64,000 nucleotides of DNA. It comes from Sphingobacterium multivorum (GTDB lineage: Bacteria > Bacteroidota > Bacteroidia > Sphingobacteriales > Sphingobacteriaceae). The notes under the pieces were generated by a model. It was not told where the DNA came from and did no database searches. It saw nothing but the letters and a program-made list of their open reading frames with translations. Of the stretch, positions 28,624-37,812 are shown piece by piece. Each line of letters starts with the position of its first letter. The stretch's first letter is position 1. The position numbers were made by a program, and so were the translations under genes. The DNA lies in NCBI RefSeq assembly GCF_900457465.1, contig NZ_UAUU01000011.1, positions 1,674,001-1,738,000 on the forward strand, written 5' to 3'.

Positions 28624-29062
28624 TTAAAACGTTTTTGTAACTGTTATTAATTAATATTCCTATAAAATTCGGTGAGCCATATGCGACGGGGCAGAGTGAA
28701 TGTTGCTCTAGGATCAAATTAAAGGGGATTGTTTCTAATGGCATTTATTTATGGTAAATATAAACATTATTAATTTAATTTTAGAAAATATGAGAGTGTT
28801 ACTATACTAATATAATGAAAAATCGAAACGCTACGAGTATCTCATAAATTACTTTAAAGTTTTCATTTACTGGTCTAAAAGAAGATGACGTAAACATTGA
28901 AATGAGGATAGCAATTCCTTAGAATCTGAATTTCCTCATAGATTTTTTAAAATATTGAATCTTGCCAACTATAGTCATGTAATTATTATTTCTTATTCTG
29001 TTTATTTCCCTCCGATTTGGTCTCCGCGTCAACAACTACAATCTCAACGACTACGTTTTCCA
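28624..29062. other. gap without recognised features
   Basis: 439 AT-rich bases. I find no gene, hairpin with a T-run, or repeat that stands out. Confidence 0.5.
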
Positions 29063-29386
29063 TCAATTTCGAATCAGACCCGTCAGCCTTTTTCTTAGGT
29101 ACTTTTTATAATGTATTACAATTTGCTCATCTTTAGGAATTCCATTGGGGAAAAAATCATCCAAGCTTTTCAAACCAAATACCTTCTTTAATATTCCTAA
29201 ATGGCGGAGGTTATACTTTTCCGGTTGATCTAAAGACTCACATTTTCCAACAAAATTTTCAGCTAAGCCCATTTTTCCACTTAGTACTTCCTGTGACCAC
29301 CCCCTTTCTCCACGCAGGCCTTTAATATTAAAGATTAATTCGTACTCAATTCGAAATATAGCTTTCGTTTTATAAATTTCATCCAT
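29063..29386 (-). CDS. XRE-type helix-turn-helix regulator
   Basis: A 107-aa protein. Residues about 20-70 are HTH_XRE-like (LRGERGWSQEVLSGKMGLAENFVGKCES), followed by a conserved LRHLGILKKVFGLKSLDDFFP block. A perfect palindrome (29399-29418) lies 12 bp before its start codon, so autoregulation is likely. The zeta-type kinase is 440 bp downstream on the same strand; a functional link is possible but not shown. Confidence 0.75.
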   Translation of the reverse strand: MDEIYKTKAIFRIEYELIFNIKGLRGERGWSQEVLSGKMGLAENFVGKCESLDQPEKYNLRHLGILKKVFGLKSLDDFFPNGIPKDEQIVIHYKKYLRKRLTGLIRN

Positions 29387-29398
29387 GTCAAAATTTTT

Positions 29399-29418
29399 AC
29401 CACCAAATGTTTGGTGGT
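29399..29418. promoter_or_regulatory. palindromic operator before the HTH gene
   Basis: ACCACCAAA-TG-TTTGGTGGT: 9-bp perfect arms with a 2-nt centre, 12 bp upstream of the HTH start codon on the minus strand. The position suggests binding by the product of that gene. Confidence 0.65.
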
Positions 29419-29504
29419 CTTAATGATTGTTTTTATATTTGTGTACCCAATCAAGGATTGGTAATAAATATGTTAACTATGTCTATTTTAAATAGACCAT
29501 GAGT

Positions 29505-29697
29505 TGAACGAGCCTTTGAATCCGAAACTAGCAATTGAAAATTCAGCGTAAGGCAGCAAGTTTAACCCATGTCTAAAGATATTGTGTATCTTTGCGCAAT
29601 CTTTAGGCTGGGCTTGTTGATTGTTACGCTGTGGGATTGCTAGTTCCCGGATGATTGCAGGATACAAGTTCCAGCCTTCTTAATTCCAGCTCGTTCA
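29505..29697. repeat. 193-nt nested inverted repeat (structured RNA or MITE-like)
   Basis: Five nested helices: TGAACGAGC 29505-29513 with 29689-29697; AACTAGCAAT 29526-29535 with 29636-29645; CAGCGTAA 29544-29551 with 29624-29631; CAGCAAG 29554-29560 with 29613-29619 (one G-U); CCCA 29566-29569 with 29609-29612 plus GTCTAAAGAT 29571-29580 with 29599-29608. The apical loop (29581-29598) contains TATCTTTG (29587-29594), a perfect -7 box. An additional 17-nt palindrome (GTCTATTT-T-AAATAGAC) stands at 29481-29497. No protein frame explains it. Confidence 0.65.
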
Positions 29698-29714
29698 CAT
29701 AAACCAAAACAATT

Positions 29715-29825
29715 ATGAGAACGAACACAACACACACTACCCATTACACGCATTCGATCAAAGATCGCTACGCGAGGTATTCCCGCAAATCACTTTTAAA
29801 GAACATCATACGTGCGCCTGAATAG
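29715..29825 (+). CDS. possible 36-aa Thr/His-rich peptide
   Basis: Starts at ATG 29715, 17 bp after the nested inverted repeat: MRTNTTHTTHYTHSIKDRY, then a basic C-terminus (RYSRKSLLKNIIRAPE). The Thr/His run could mark a leader peptide or may be chance. The -7 box inside the repeat would give it a structured 5' leader of about 110 nt. No family recognised. Confidence 0.35.
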   Translation: MRTNTTHTTHYTHSIKDRYARYSRKSLLKNIIRAPE

Positions 29826-30005
29826 ATAGCAACATATAAAACAGGCTGTAAAAAGCAATAAAAAGGAGATGTCTTGACTTTCCTTAAAATGCAAAGACAG
29901 CTGAACCCAGTTCAGTCTAATTTCCCGCTATTTACGCCTGTCACCGACCTATACATTTATTAAGTTGCTTAAAAAGGTAATATTGGTCAATGAAACAGCT
30001 TTATT

Positions 30006-30230
30006 TTATTTTTCCACTTTAAAATTAAGTAAATTTTTGTTGAGTCCAAACTTTTTATCCGTAGTTTTTATTGCAATCCAATATCGCTGTAGGTCGGTAT
30101 TTACTTCTTTCCGGCAGGGAGCGCCATAATGAACCCTATTTATGCCTTGAAATTGTATCTCGGCGCTTTTCGGACTTTTAATCCTATTTGTCCATTTGGC
30201 ATAGGTCGCATTTGATCTGTGCAATGACAA
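30006..30230 (-). CDS. doubtful small hypothetical protein
   Basis: A 74-codon frame (MSLHRSNATYAKWTNRIKSPKSAEIQFQG ...). It has no recognised domain and no clear promoter or ribosome-binding site. It fills part of an otherwise empty region between the inverted repeat and the TlpA-SusCD genes. It may be a remnant or chance. Confidence 0.25.
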   Translation of the reverse strand: MSLHRSNATYAKWTNRIKSPKSAEIQFQGINRVHYGAPCRKEVNTDLQRYWIAIKTTDKKFGLNKNLLNFKVEK

Positions 30231-30323
30231 GCCATTTTGAACGCGAAATTTTCGTGAAGGGGGAAGCTATGTCTGTATCTGAGCGAGCACCCGAAGGCTT
30301 GTCATACTTGATGAAACTAAATT

Positions 30324-30698
30324 ATGAACCAAAAAACAAACAACCTGCTGCCCTTTGAGCTAGCATGTTATGAAATATACGACAATGGATACGATCCATT
30401 AAATACCATTCGGGAGTTCTGGTCCCAAAATACAATAAATGACTGTCAGGAAAGCCTATTGGCACTCTTTGAAAACTATAGAAAGGGCGAGGAACAACAA
30501 GATGCTGCTGATGTAAAGCAGATGCACACCTTTTTGATGAAAGTGTGCCGTGTACTGATCGCTTATTTTCTGGTGCACTTTCGTAAGATCAAAATCGATG
30601 CGGTGCCATTTGCCTTTGCTGAACCTGCAGAAACGATAATCGCAGATCTGGAAGCCAAACAAAGGATCCATAGTTTCTTTAATAGAATTTCAGAATAA
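30324..30698 (+). CDS. hypothetical protein upstream of the TlpA-SusCD genes
   Basis: A 124-aa, mostly helical product (MNQKTNNLLPFELACYEIYDNGYDPLNTIREFWSQ ...) with no signal peptide and no recognised domain. It is 18 bp before the TlpA-like gene and in the same direction, so it is likely the first gene of that operon. Confidence 0.6.
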   Translation: MNQKTNNLLPFELACYEIYDNGYDPLNTIREFWSQNTINDCQESLLALFENYRKGEEQQDAADVKQMHTFLMKVCRVLIAYFLVHFRKIKIDAVPFAFAEPAETIIADLEAKQRIHSFFNRISE

Positions 30699-30716
30699 TA
30701 CCTAATCCATAAGCAG

Positions 30717-32126
30717 ATGATAAAAACATCAAAATCATTTTCGGCCTTATTGGATAAGGTAGTCAATATTCCAGTTATACAGATTACACTACTTGTAATC
30801 TTATTCATACTAGTTTTTCAATCCTATTTAACTTGTTTTTTAAAGGCATTGAAGAATACAACAATGCTTTTTACTTGCATTGCTGTATTTCATATGTTTA
30901 GTTTATCGGCTCAGACGCCCCGCAAGGACAGCGGGGCCTACGGGCCAACTCCTTTGCAGATCGGTGATACTATACCCGAATCACTATGGAGTACGCCTTT
31001 GCAGGTTGTAAACCACTCCGATGGTAAAAAAGTCATTTCTTTAAATGACTACAGAGGAAAGCTCATTATCTTGGACTTCTGGGCGACGTGGTGTAGCCCT
31101 TGTGTAGCAGCCCTTCCAAAATTGCAAAAGCTACAGGCTGATTTCAGCGACCAAATAGCGATAGTGCCCATTACCTTTCAAAAGGAACATATTGTGAATA
31201 CTTTTATAAAGCGTAATGAAATTGGAAAGAAGCTGAACTTCTCACTTGTCACTGGTGACACATTGCTTTCCACCGTTTTCCCGCATCAATTATTTTCACA
31301 CTTGGTGTGGATTGATAAAAAGGGAATACTTAGGGCAACCACATGGTCTGAATATGCCAATGCTGCAAACATTAGTATGGTATTGGAAGGCAAAGTGCTA
31401 AACTGGACAATGAAAAATGACATGCTCCAATTTAATAAGGACATGCCGCTGCTCACATCTACAGAAAACGGGGCTCCAGTGCCATCAAAAATTTATTATA
31501 CAATGTTTTCAGGGCATCTGAATGGTGTGAACCCAACTGTGGGTACATCTAGGGATAGCATAGCCAAATCAGTCCGTAAATACTTTATCAATATAAGGTT
31601 GGTAAACCTTTGTGTGATCGCATGGGGAAAATCCATACCCGAACTATCTGCAAAGCAATATGTATATCCGACCGCTAAAAAAAGCATGTACGTACGGCCT
31701 GAAGCTGTTTATAGTGAGGACTGGAATAGGGAAAATACCTATTGTTACGAGGCGGTGATGCCCGAACATACAAGCTCTGCAGATTTTAACGATATGCTGG
31801 CGCAAGACCTTAAACGCTATTTTGGCATAGCGGGATATTTAAACAGAACCAATATGCAATGCCTTGTCATCCGTTCTACAAAAACCGTTAGAAATAGGAT
31901 TAAGGTCGGTATCAAACTATCTGACCTAATTTGGAACTTCAATAATACGATTTTTTCAGTTCCGCTGATTGTGGATGAAACGAATGATCCAACTAAGCTA
32001 GTTTCTTCCTCGATTATGCAGTGTAAAGACCTCATAACTTTACGTACATCGCTTGAAGCTGAGGGCTATGCTTGTACGCTGGAAGATCGGGAGATAGAAA
32101 CATTTACCATCCATAAAATCCGATAA
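30717..32126 (+). CDS. TlpA-like thioredoxin-domain protein
   Basis: A 469-aa protein. The N-terminus has a hydrophobic segment (LLVILFILVFQSYLTCFL) and a second signal-like stretch ending LSAQTP, so it is exported. The AhpC/TSA-thioredoxin domain (about 80-215) includes LIILDFWATWCSPCVAALPKLQKL with redox motif WCSPC (125-129). The C-terminal 250 residues are an unrecognised extension found in similar Sphingobacteriaceae proteins next to SusC/D. It is 3 bp before susC. The likely role is thiol redox control in the periplasm, with an unknown link to the transporter. Confidence 0.85.
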   Translation: MIKTSKSFSALLDKVVNIPVIQITLLVILFILVFQSYLTCFLKALKNTTMLFTCIAVFHMFSLSAQTPRKDSGAYGPTPLQIGDTIPESLWSTPLQVVNHSDGKKVISLNDYRGKLIILDFWATWCSPCVAALPKLQKLQADFSDQIAIVPITFQKEHIVNTFIKRNEIGKKLNFSLVTGDTLLSTVFPHQLFSHLVWIDKKGILRATTWSEYANAANISMVLEGKVLNWTMKNDMLQFNKDMPLLTSTENGAPVPSKIYYTMFSGHLNGVNPTVGTSRDSIAKSVRKYFINIRLVNLCVIAWGKSIPELSAKQYVYPTAKKSMYVRPEAVYSEDWNRENTYCYEAVMPEHTSSADFNDMLAQDLKRYFGIAGYLNRTNMQCLVIRSTKTVRNRIKVGIKLSDLIWNFNNTIFSVPLIVDETNDPTKLVSSSIMQCKDLITLRTSLEAEGYACTLEDREIETFTIHKIR

Positions 32127-32129
32127 GCC

Positions 32130-35100
32130 ATGAAAAACATAGTAATAATAATATTCGTTGCCTTAGCCGGAATGAAAGGGTTGATCGCTCAAACTACGCT
32201 GCTGGGGAAAGTTTTTGATACAGATACGCATAGGCCTTTATCGCATTGTACTATAAAAGTTGATGGAGAAGCAAATGTCCTTGTCACTGATGAGGGTGGA
32301 CTATTCAGTTTAAAAACCGATAAACCAACGGTGGTTTTGACGATTAGTTATACGGGATATAAAAAGAAGGAAATACAGGTGGATCTTCCCCAAAAGGAAA
32401 TGCTCTTAATTCCTATGGGTAAAGAGATAATGGCGCTGGAAGAAGTCAGTGTCATCAACACGGGGTATCAGAATATTCCAAAAGAAAGGGCTACGGGCTC
32501 ATTTGAACATATTGATAGTGCCTTGTTTAACCGGAGGGTAGGGCCCGACGTACTTTCGAGGCTGGAGGGAGTGACAGGCAGTTTACTAGTCGATAAAAGA
32601 AATGCCGACCAGGTGAAACTTCAAATAAGGGGAGTCAGTACGCTTTATGCTTCCGATGATCCGCTGATCATATTGGACAATTTCCCGTATGAGGGGGATA
32701 TCAACAATATCAACCCAAATGATATAGCGTCGGTATCGGTATTGAAGGATGCAGCAGCGGCATCTATCTGGGGTGCTAGGGCAGGAAATGGGGTTATTGT
32801 GCTCACCTCGAAAAAAGGCAGGTACAATCAGTCGGTTCATTTGGATCTGAATACGAACCTCACGATTGCACAAAAGCCTAATCTTTTTAACATTTCAATA
32901 ATGTCTACCCCAGATTATATTGAAGCGCAAAAGTTTTTGTTCAAAAATGGCTTTTATGATAATGAACTGAATGACACAGATTATCACCCTCCAGTTGGAC
33001 AACTGATTGAACTGCTGGAAAAGCAGAAAAATACTCCGGAAAGTGACTTGGCTGGCATATCTGCTATTGAGCAGCAGATTAAAGCATTGGGAAAGATTGA
33101 TATTCGGAACGATTTTGAAAAATACCTCTACAGGTCAGCTATTAACCAACAGTATGCGCTGAACCTGAATGGCGGGAATGAAAAGATAAAGTATGTGCTG
33201 AGTACCGGTTATGATAAGACAGCCAGCGAGTTAAAAGGCAATAGCAGTGAGAGGTTCACATTTCGGTTTAATCAAAGTCTGAAACCTATTAAAAATCTTG
33301 AAATTAGCACGAATATATTATATACTCAAAATTCAACCCAATCCAACAGTCCCGGTGGTTATTTTGGAGCCTATTCGATCGGAAATAGACAGCTTTACCC
33401 GTATACAAGATTTGCTGATGAAGCGGGTAATCCCTTGCCTATTGAACGGAATCTGCGCCAATCTTATATCGATAGCCTGCAAACGACGGGTTTATTGGAC
33501 TGGTCTTATAGGCCGTTAGAAGAATTGGATTTAGCCGACAATAGAAATAGGGGTAAAGACCTGCGGATCGGAGCGAATGGTACATATAGTTTTTCATCCG
33601 CCTTAAAATTGGATGTCCGTTATCAATATGGTACGTATGATGTAAATGGTAGGAATTACCATAGTGCGAAAACCTATTTCGCACGTGACCTGATCAATAG
33701 ATTTACAGATATATCGTCCGGTAAAATGATCCGAAATATTCCTTATGGAGGTATCCTTGATGAAAATGTGAGTCAGTTGACCGAAAACTCAATCCGTTCT
33801 CAGCTGAATTTCAACAAGAACTGGAAAAACGATCACCAAGTTGTCGCAATTGCTGGGATTGAAGCGAGGGAGATAAAAACTCAAAGTAAAACAACGCGAA
33901 CTTATGGCTACGATGATAATCTGCTCACTTTTGTTCCCGTAGATTATGTAACGGAATTTCCGAGTTACAATAATTTATTTGGGTCGAATAGGATAGATGG
34001 GAATCAGAATTTTGGTTCCTTGTTGAACCGTTTTATTTCGTTGTATAGTAATGTTTCATATACCTATAAAAAGCGATATACGGTAACAGGAAGTGCACGG
34101 AAAGATGCTTCAAATTTATTTGGAGTAGAAACAAATAGAAAAGGAGTGCCGCTATGGTCGGCAGGAGTTTTGTGGAATATTCCGGATGAACCTTTTTACA
34201 AGATTGACGGACTGTCAAATCTAAAATTAAGACTTACTTATGGTTTTAGTGGTAATCTTCCAGCGAGCCAATCCGCCCTGGTAATTATGAACTATCAGCC
34301 CGCTACTGCAAGTCAGGTAAAACTTCCTTATGCAACCATTACCAATCCGCCCAATCCAAATTTGAGATGGGAAAAAGTTGGGATGTTCAATATGGGGCTT
34401 GATTTTGGGTTAAAGGGTAACAGGCTTTCTGGAACTATCGAATATTTCAATAAAAATGTAAGGGATATGCTGGGAAATAAGACGATGGACGCTTCTACAG
34501 GATTTAGCAGTATGGTGACCAACAGTGCCAATATGGAAGGACGAGGGTTGGATATAAACCTAAGCTCTGTAAATACAACCGGTGCCGTAAAATGGAGCTC
34601 TAATGTATTGTTCAGCTACGTAAAGAATAAACTTACGCGTTTCCTGACAAAACCGTCAGTATATGCAAATAGTTATGTCAACAGTGGCGATTTAATTTCA
34701 ATTGAAGGAAAAATGCCCTATATGGTGGTGAGTTATAAATGGGCAGGCTTGGATGGCAATAATGGTAATCCCCAGGGCTTTTATAACGGCGAGCTTAGTC
34801 AAGACTACTATAATCTCGTCTATAGTTCACTATTATCGGATGCGGTATTTCATGGCTCGCCCTTACCTTTATATTTCGGGGCAATACGCAATGATATATC
34901 CTGGAAAAATCTATCATTTTCGCTCAACATCAGCTACAATTTTGATTATTATTTCAGGCGCAACTCCATTGACTATTCTTTATTGGCAAGTTATGGGAAG
35001 GGGCATAGCGATTTTGCGCAGCGCTGGCAAAAGCCAGGCGATGAAAATTTGACAAATGTACCTTCGTTTACCTATCCATTAGATAATGACCGTGACAACT

Positions 35101-35336
35101 TTTATGCTCTTTCAGAAGCTACGGTTGAACGGGGCGATCATATCCGGCTAAATGACATGCAGATAAATTATAGCATCAACAAAAGGGGGCTATTTAAACA
35201 GATCCAGATTTACGCCTATCTGAACAACCTGAATATCATCTTATGGAAAGCCAATAAGAAAGGAGTGGACCCCAATTTTGTTAGTGGTTTAAAAGCACCT
35301 TTAAGCATTGCTTTTGGGCTGAAGACAAGTCTCTAA
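32130..35336 (+). CDS. SusC/RagA-type TonB-dependent outer-membrane transporter
   Basis: A 1068-aa protein. The signal peptide ends near GLIAQTT. It is followed by a carboxypeptidase-like regulatory domain (LLGKVFDTDTHRPLSHCTIKVDGEANVLVTDEGGLFSLKT), then the plug (RVGPDVLSRLEGVTGSLLV ... KLQIRGVSTL ... LIILDNFPYEGDINNINPNDIASVSVLKDAAAASIWGARAGNGVIVLTSKKG) and a beta-barrel to the C-terminus. No secretin/TonB N-terminal (STN) domain, so no FecR-type signalling is expected. It pairs with the SusD gene 17 bp downstream. The substrate is not predictable: no glycoside hydrolase lies nearby. Confidence 0.95.
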   Translation: MKNIVIIIFVALAGMKGLIAQTTLLGKVFDTDTHRPLSHCTIKVDGEANVLVTDEGGLFSLKTDKPTVVLTISYTGYKKKEIQVDLPQKEMLLIPMGKEIMALEEVSVINTGYQNIPKERATGSFEHIDSALFNRRVGPDVLSRLEGVTGSLLVDKRNADQVKLQIRGVSTLYASDDPLIILDNFPYEGDINNINPNDIASVSVLKDAAAASIWGARAGNGVIVLTSKKGRYNQSVHLDLNTNLTIAQKPNLFNISIMSTPDYIEAQKFLFKNGFYDNELNDTDYHPPVGQLIELLEKQKNTPESDLAGISAIEQQIKALGKIDIRNDFEKYLYRSAINQQYALNLNGGNEKIKYVLSTGYDKTASELKGNSSERFTFRFNQSLKPIKNLEISTNILYTQNSTQSNSPGGYFGAYSIGNRQLYPYTRFADEAGNPLPIERNLRQSYIDSLQTTGLLDWSYRPLEELDLADNRNRGKDLRIGANGTYSFSSALKLDVRYQYGTYDVNGRNYHSAKTYFARDLINRFTDISSGKMIRNIPYGGILDENVSQLTENSIRSQLNFNKNWKNDHQVVAIAGIEAREIKTQSKTTRTYGYDDNLLTFVPVDYVTEFPSYNNLFGSNRIDGNQNFGSLLNRFISLYSNVSYTYKKRYTVTGSARKDASNLFGVETNRKGVPLWSAGVLWNIPDEPFYKIDGLSNLKLRLTYGFSGNLPASQSALVIMNYQPATASQVKLPYATITNPPNPNLRWEKVGMFNMGLDFGLKGNRLSGTIEYFNKNVRDMLGNKTMDASTGFSSMVTNSANMEGRGLDINLSSVNTTGAVKWSSNVLFSYVKNKLTRFLTKPSVYANSYVNSGDLISIEGKMPYMVVSYKWAGLDGNNGNPQGFYNGELSQDYYNLVYSSLLSDAVFHGSPLPLYFGAIRNDISWKNLSFSLNISYNFDYYFRRNSIDYSLLASYGKGHSDFAQRWQKPGDENLTNVPSFTYPLDNDRDNFYALSEATVERGDHIRLNDMQINYSINKRGLFKQIQIYAYLNNLNIILWKANKKGVDPNFVSGLKAPLSIAFGLKTSL

Positions 35337-35353
35337 ATTAAAAGATTTAAATT

Positions 35354-36709
35354 ATGAAAACTAGATTCTATTTCATCGTTATACTCTGTAGCATGTTTTT
35401 GGGATGCAAGAAATATCTTGATGCAAAACCTGATAAAAAATTAGCTATACCAGCTACGATAGCAGATTTGTGGGCACTGTTGGATAACTATACAAAGATG
35501 AATATGTCTTCTCCAAGAGCAGGAGAAGAATATGCAGACACGTATTATCTAACCGCTACTGGTTTCAAAGCGATTTCCAACATAAATACCCGCAATAATT
35601 ATATTTGGAATGACAAGGGCGAGCTTTTTAGCGATTGGGTAAATGCTTACAGTGCGATTTTTTATGCTAATGTTGTTTTGGATGAAATTGATGCAGTAGC
35701 TAAGAACGAGCCTGATGATATGCACCAATTTGATGCAGTTCGGGGATCTGCATTGTTTTTTAGGACTTTTATGTTTTATGAATTGGCACAGATCTTTGCA
35801 CCGCAATATGCGGAAAATACTTTATCGGCCCCCTGCATTCCACTGCGTCTGAATCCTGATCCTGCTATTCCTTCGGTGAGGGCGACCGTTAGCGAATGCT
35901 ATTCCCAAATGATAAACGACCTGCGTACTGCTGCTCGGCTCCTGCCTGAGAATTCAGAAACGAAAAACAGACCAAGCAAAGCTGCTGCTTTCGGACTGCT
36001 CGGCCGCATATATTTAAATATGGGGGATTATAAAAATGCCGCGTTGTATGCCGATTCCTGCCTGCGAATTTATAGTAAGCTGATGGACTATAATTCATTA
36101 AGTCCAACGGCAGCAGTACCCATCCCAAAATTTAATGAGGAAGTGATCTTTGCAAGCCGTTCTTTTAGTGAATCGTCGTTGCTGTACACATCAAGGTGCA
36201 GAATAGATACTGTCTTGTATAGGAGTTATGCGGAAAACGATCTCCGTAAAGACATCTTTTTTAAAGCTAACACGGACGGTTCTTTTACAGTAAAAGCGAG
36301 CTATGACGGGAGTTATGGAGGTGCTTATTTTAATGATCTTGCTACGGATGAACAATACCTGATTTTGGCCGAATGTTATGCAAGATTGAACAATATACCG
36401 GCTGCAGTGCAATATCTGAATCTTATGCTTGAAAAACGATTTTTGAAAGGCAAATATCAGGCAATACAGGCTAGTACTTCCCAACAGGCATTGGATATTG
36501 TTTTGTCGGAAAGAAGAAAGGAGCTGGTTTTTAGAGGTGTACGTTGGTCGGATATAAGAAGACTGAATAAAGAAGATCGGTACCGTATCTATCCGGTCAG
36601 GAAACTGGATAACGAACTGTTTGAATTAAAACAGGATGATAATCGGTATATCAGCTTGATTCCGTTAAAAATAATTGAAATTACCGGACTTCCACAAAAT
36701 GAGCGTTAA
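35354..36709 (+). CDS. SusD/RagB-type outer-membrane lipoprotein
   Basis: A 451-aa protein. The lipobox is in SMFLGCKKYLDAKPDK (Cys at about residue 18). It has the TPR-like SusD helices (AAAFGLLGRIYLNMGDYKNAALYADSCL) and the C-terminal LSERRKELVFRGVRWSDIRRLNKEDRY motif. It is the surface ligand-binding partner of the SusC channel. A terminator hairpin follows 5 bp after its stop. Confidence 0.94.
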   Translation: MKTRFYFIVILCSMFLGCKKYLDAKPDKKLAIPATIADLWALLDNYTKMNMSSPRAGEEYADTYYLTATGFKAISNINTRNNYIWNDKGELFSDWVNAYSAIFYANVVLDEIDAVAKNEPDDMHQFDAVRGSALFFRTFMFYELAQIFAPQYAENTLSAPCIPLRLNPDPAIPSVRATVSECYSQMINDLRTAARLLPENSETKNRPSKAAAFGLLGRIYLNMGDYKNAALYADSCLRIYSKLMDYNSLSPTAAVPIPKFNEEVIFASRSFSESSLLYTSRCRIDTVLYRSYAENDLRKDIFFKANTDGSFTVKASYDGSYGGAYFNDLATDEQYLILAECYARLNNIPAAVQYLNLMLEKRFLKGKYQAIQASTSQQALDIVLSERRKELVFRGVRWSDIRRLNKEDRYRIYPVRKLDNELFELKQDDNRYISLIPLKIIEITGLPQNER

Positions 36710-36713
36710 AAGA

Positions 36714-36748
36714 GAACTGGGGGCCCATATATCGGCCTCCAGTTCCTT
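36714..36748. terminator. terminator between susD and the DUF6520-like gene
   Basis: GAACTGG with GGGCC, a short loop, then GGCC and CCAGTTC: a near-perfect stem of about 11 bp followed by CTTTATTT. It lies between two convergent genes and may serve both. Confidence 0.7.
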
Positions 36749-36774
36749 TATTTACAACTAATCTCAATTTACAA

Positions 36775-37170
36775 CTAATCTCTTAATTTAACATTAGTCG
36801 TTTCCACACCGCTGGCTTGCGCATTATTGATTTCGTTTTTAAATGCAGTTGAAAACGAAGCAGGGTGCATTCCACTACCTTCCGGCGCATTAATTACACA
36901 GATCTCACCTACATTCGGACATAAATTTGCCGCTTCGGTTTCATTTGCAGGCTGTGTGCTTAACAGGGTATAGTTGCTTTCGGCAGTTCTTGACCCACTA
37001 CCATTGTATTGATACCACTTAGTAGCAAATACTTTATTGGCATTGTGGTTTGAACTGTCTTTAACATCTGGCTTAAAAGCAAATGTTAGGGTCGCAATTC
37101 CGACCATAGTGGCTAGCGCAGACGCACTGAACCATCTTTTATTATTTTTAATGATTTTTTTTGAAATCAT
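36775..37170 (-). CDS. DUF6520-like exported small protein
   Basis: A 131-aa product from the internal ATG at 37170 (MISKKIIKNNKRWFSASALATMVGIATLTFAF), which gives a proper signal peptide; an upstream ATG at 37212 would add 14 residues. The mature part is Asn/Ser-rich with two Cys (ANLCPNVGEICVINAP) as in DUF6520 peptides. It is convergent with the SusCD genes; such peptides are often found beside TlpA/SusCD loci in this family. Function unknown. Confidence 0.7.
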   Translation of the reverse strand: MISKKIIKNNKRWFSASALATMVGIATLTFAFKPDVKDSSNHNANKVFATKWYQYNGSGSRTAESNYTLLSTQPANETEAANLCPNVGEICVINAPEGSGMHPASFSTAFKNEINNAQASGVETTNVKLRD

Positions 37171-37311
37171 GGTTGTGGTCTTTTTTATACGGTCAAAAAA
37201 AGGTTGCCTCAAAAAACTTTTATTAATTTTTATTTTGTTGGGTGTCTTTTAGCAGACCTCGCTGGCCGGCTTTGCATCCCGATACGCAGCCTGCCTGTTC
37301 CCAGATGACCC

Positions 37312-37587
37312 CTAAGGGCCATCCGGGATTTCCGTGAACAGTGCCCCTTTACGGTTGTGCAACGTTCGCTGTACAACTCTCTTCTGGGCGAAGGCAATCC
37401 GATGCGGCAAAGTGTCCAGCTGAAGCTTGTCTTTGACCAGTCTGCAGACCAAACCCTTGGGCATAGACAGCAGATGCACCTGCGTCCTCAGGGACGAGTA
37501 TAGCTTTCCGATGCAACGGAAAATGGCTATCATCCTATTCAATATATGGTACTTTCTGTTCATAAAACTTTGTTTTACCTGATCCAT
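37312..37587 (-). CDS. doubtful 91-aa protein
   Basis: MDQVKQSFMNRKYHILNRMIAIFRCIGKLYSSLRTQVHLL and so on; basic, no recognised domain. The frame is open over a GC-rich stretch where chance frames are common. It might be real, because it starts with a clean ATG and lies in an otherwise empty 600 bp. Confidence 0.35.
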   Translation of the reverse strand: MDQVKQSFMNRKYHILNRMIAIFRCIGKLYSSLRTQVHLLSMPKGLVCRLVKDKLQLDTLPHRIAFAQKRVVQRTLHNRKGALFTEIPDGP

Positions 37588-37773
37588 TTGTCTGTCGGCA
37601 GTGGCGCATCCTTAGCGCAGCATGCCCACTGGGCTTTTATTGTTTCTTCGTTTTTATCCCGCTAACTTTTTCGTCGTTAACTTATACCAAAGTTCGGCCT
37701 TAAAAGAGCACTGGGCTTGGCCGAATCTGGAGTCGGGTATGTACCGGATTGAAGTGATGATAGGGTATGGCAA

Positions 37774-37798
37774 TAAAAAATCCCCTCGGGAGGGGATG
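37774..37798 (-). terminator. rho-independent terminator on the minus strand
   Basis: On the minus strand ATCCCCTC, a 2-nt loop and GAGGGGAT, followed by TTTTT. It lies 14 bp past the stop of the gene at 37813-38487 and terminates that gene. Confidence 0.8.
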
Positions 37799-37812
37799 CT
37801 GCGGTTAAATTT

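Larger units (their letters stand above)
37213..37812. other. GC-rich gap with one doubtful frame
   Basis: About 600 bp, GC-richer than its neighbours. It contains the doubtful 91-codon minus frame listed separately and a terminator at its right end. No repeat or RNA family recognised. Confidence 0.4.

Noticed and set aside
29505..29697. Integron attC site (GTTTAAC matches RYYYAAC)
   Set aside because: No matching GTTRRRY core at the expected partner position and no integron integrase or cassette array nearby.
29505..29697. 6S RNA
   Set aside because: The size is right, but the central bubble is strongly asymmetric (12 against 43 nt) and a promoter box lies in the apical loop; no family features can be confirmed.
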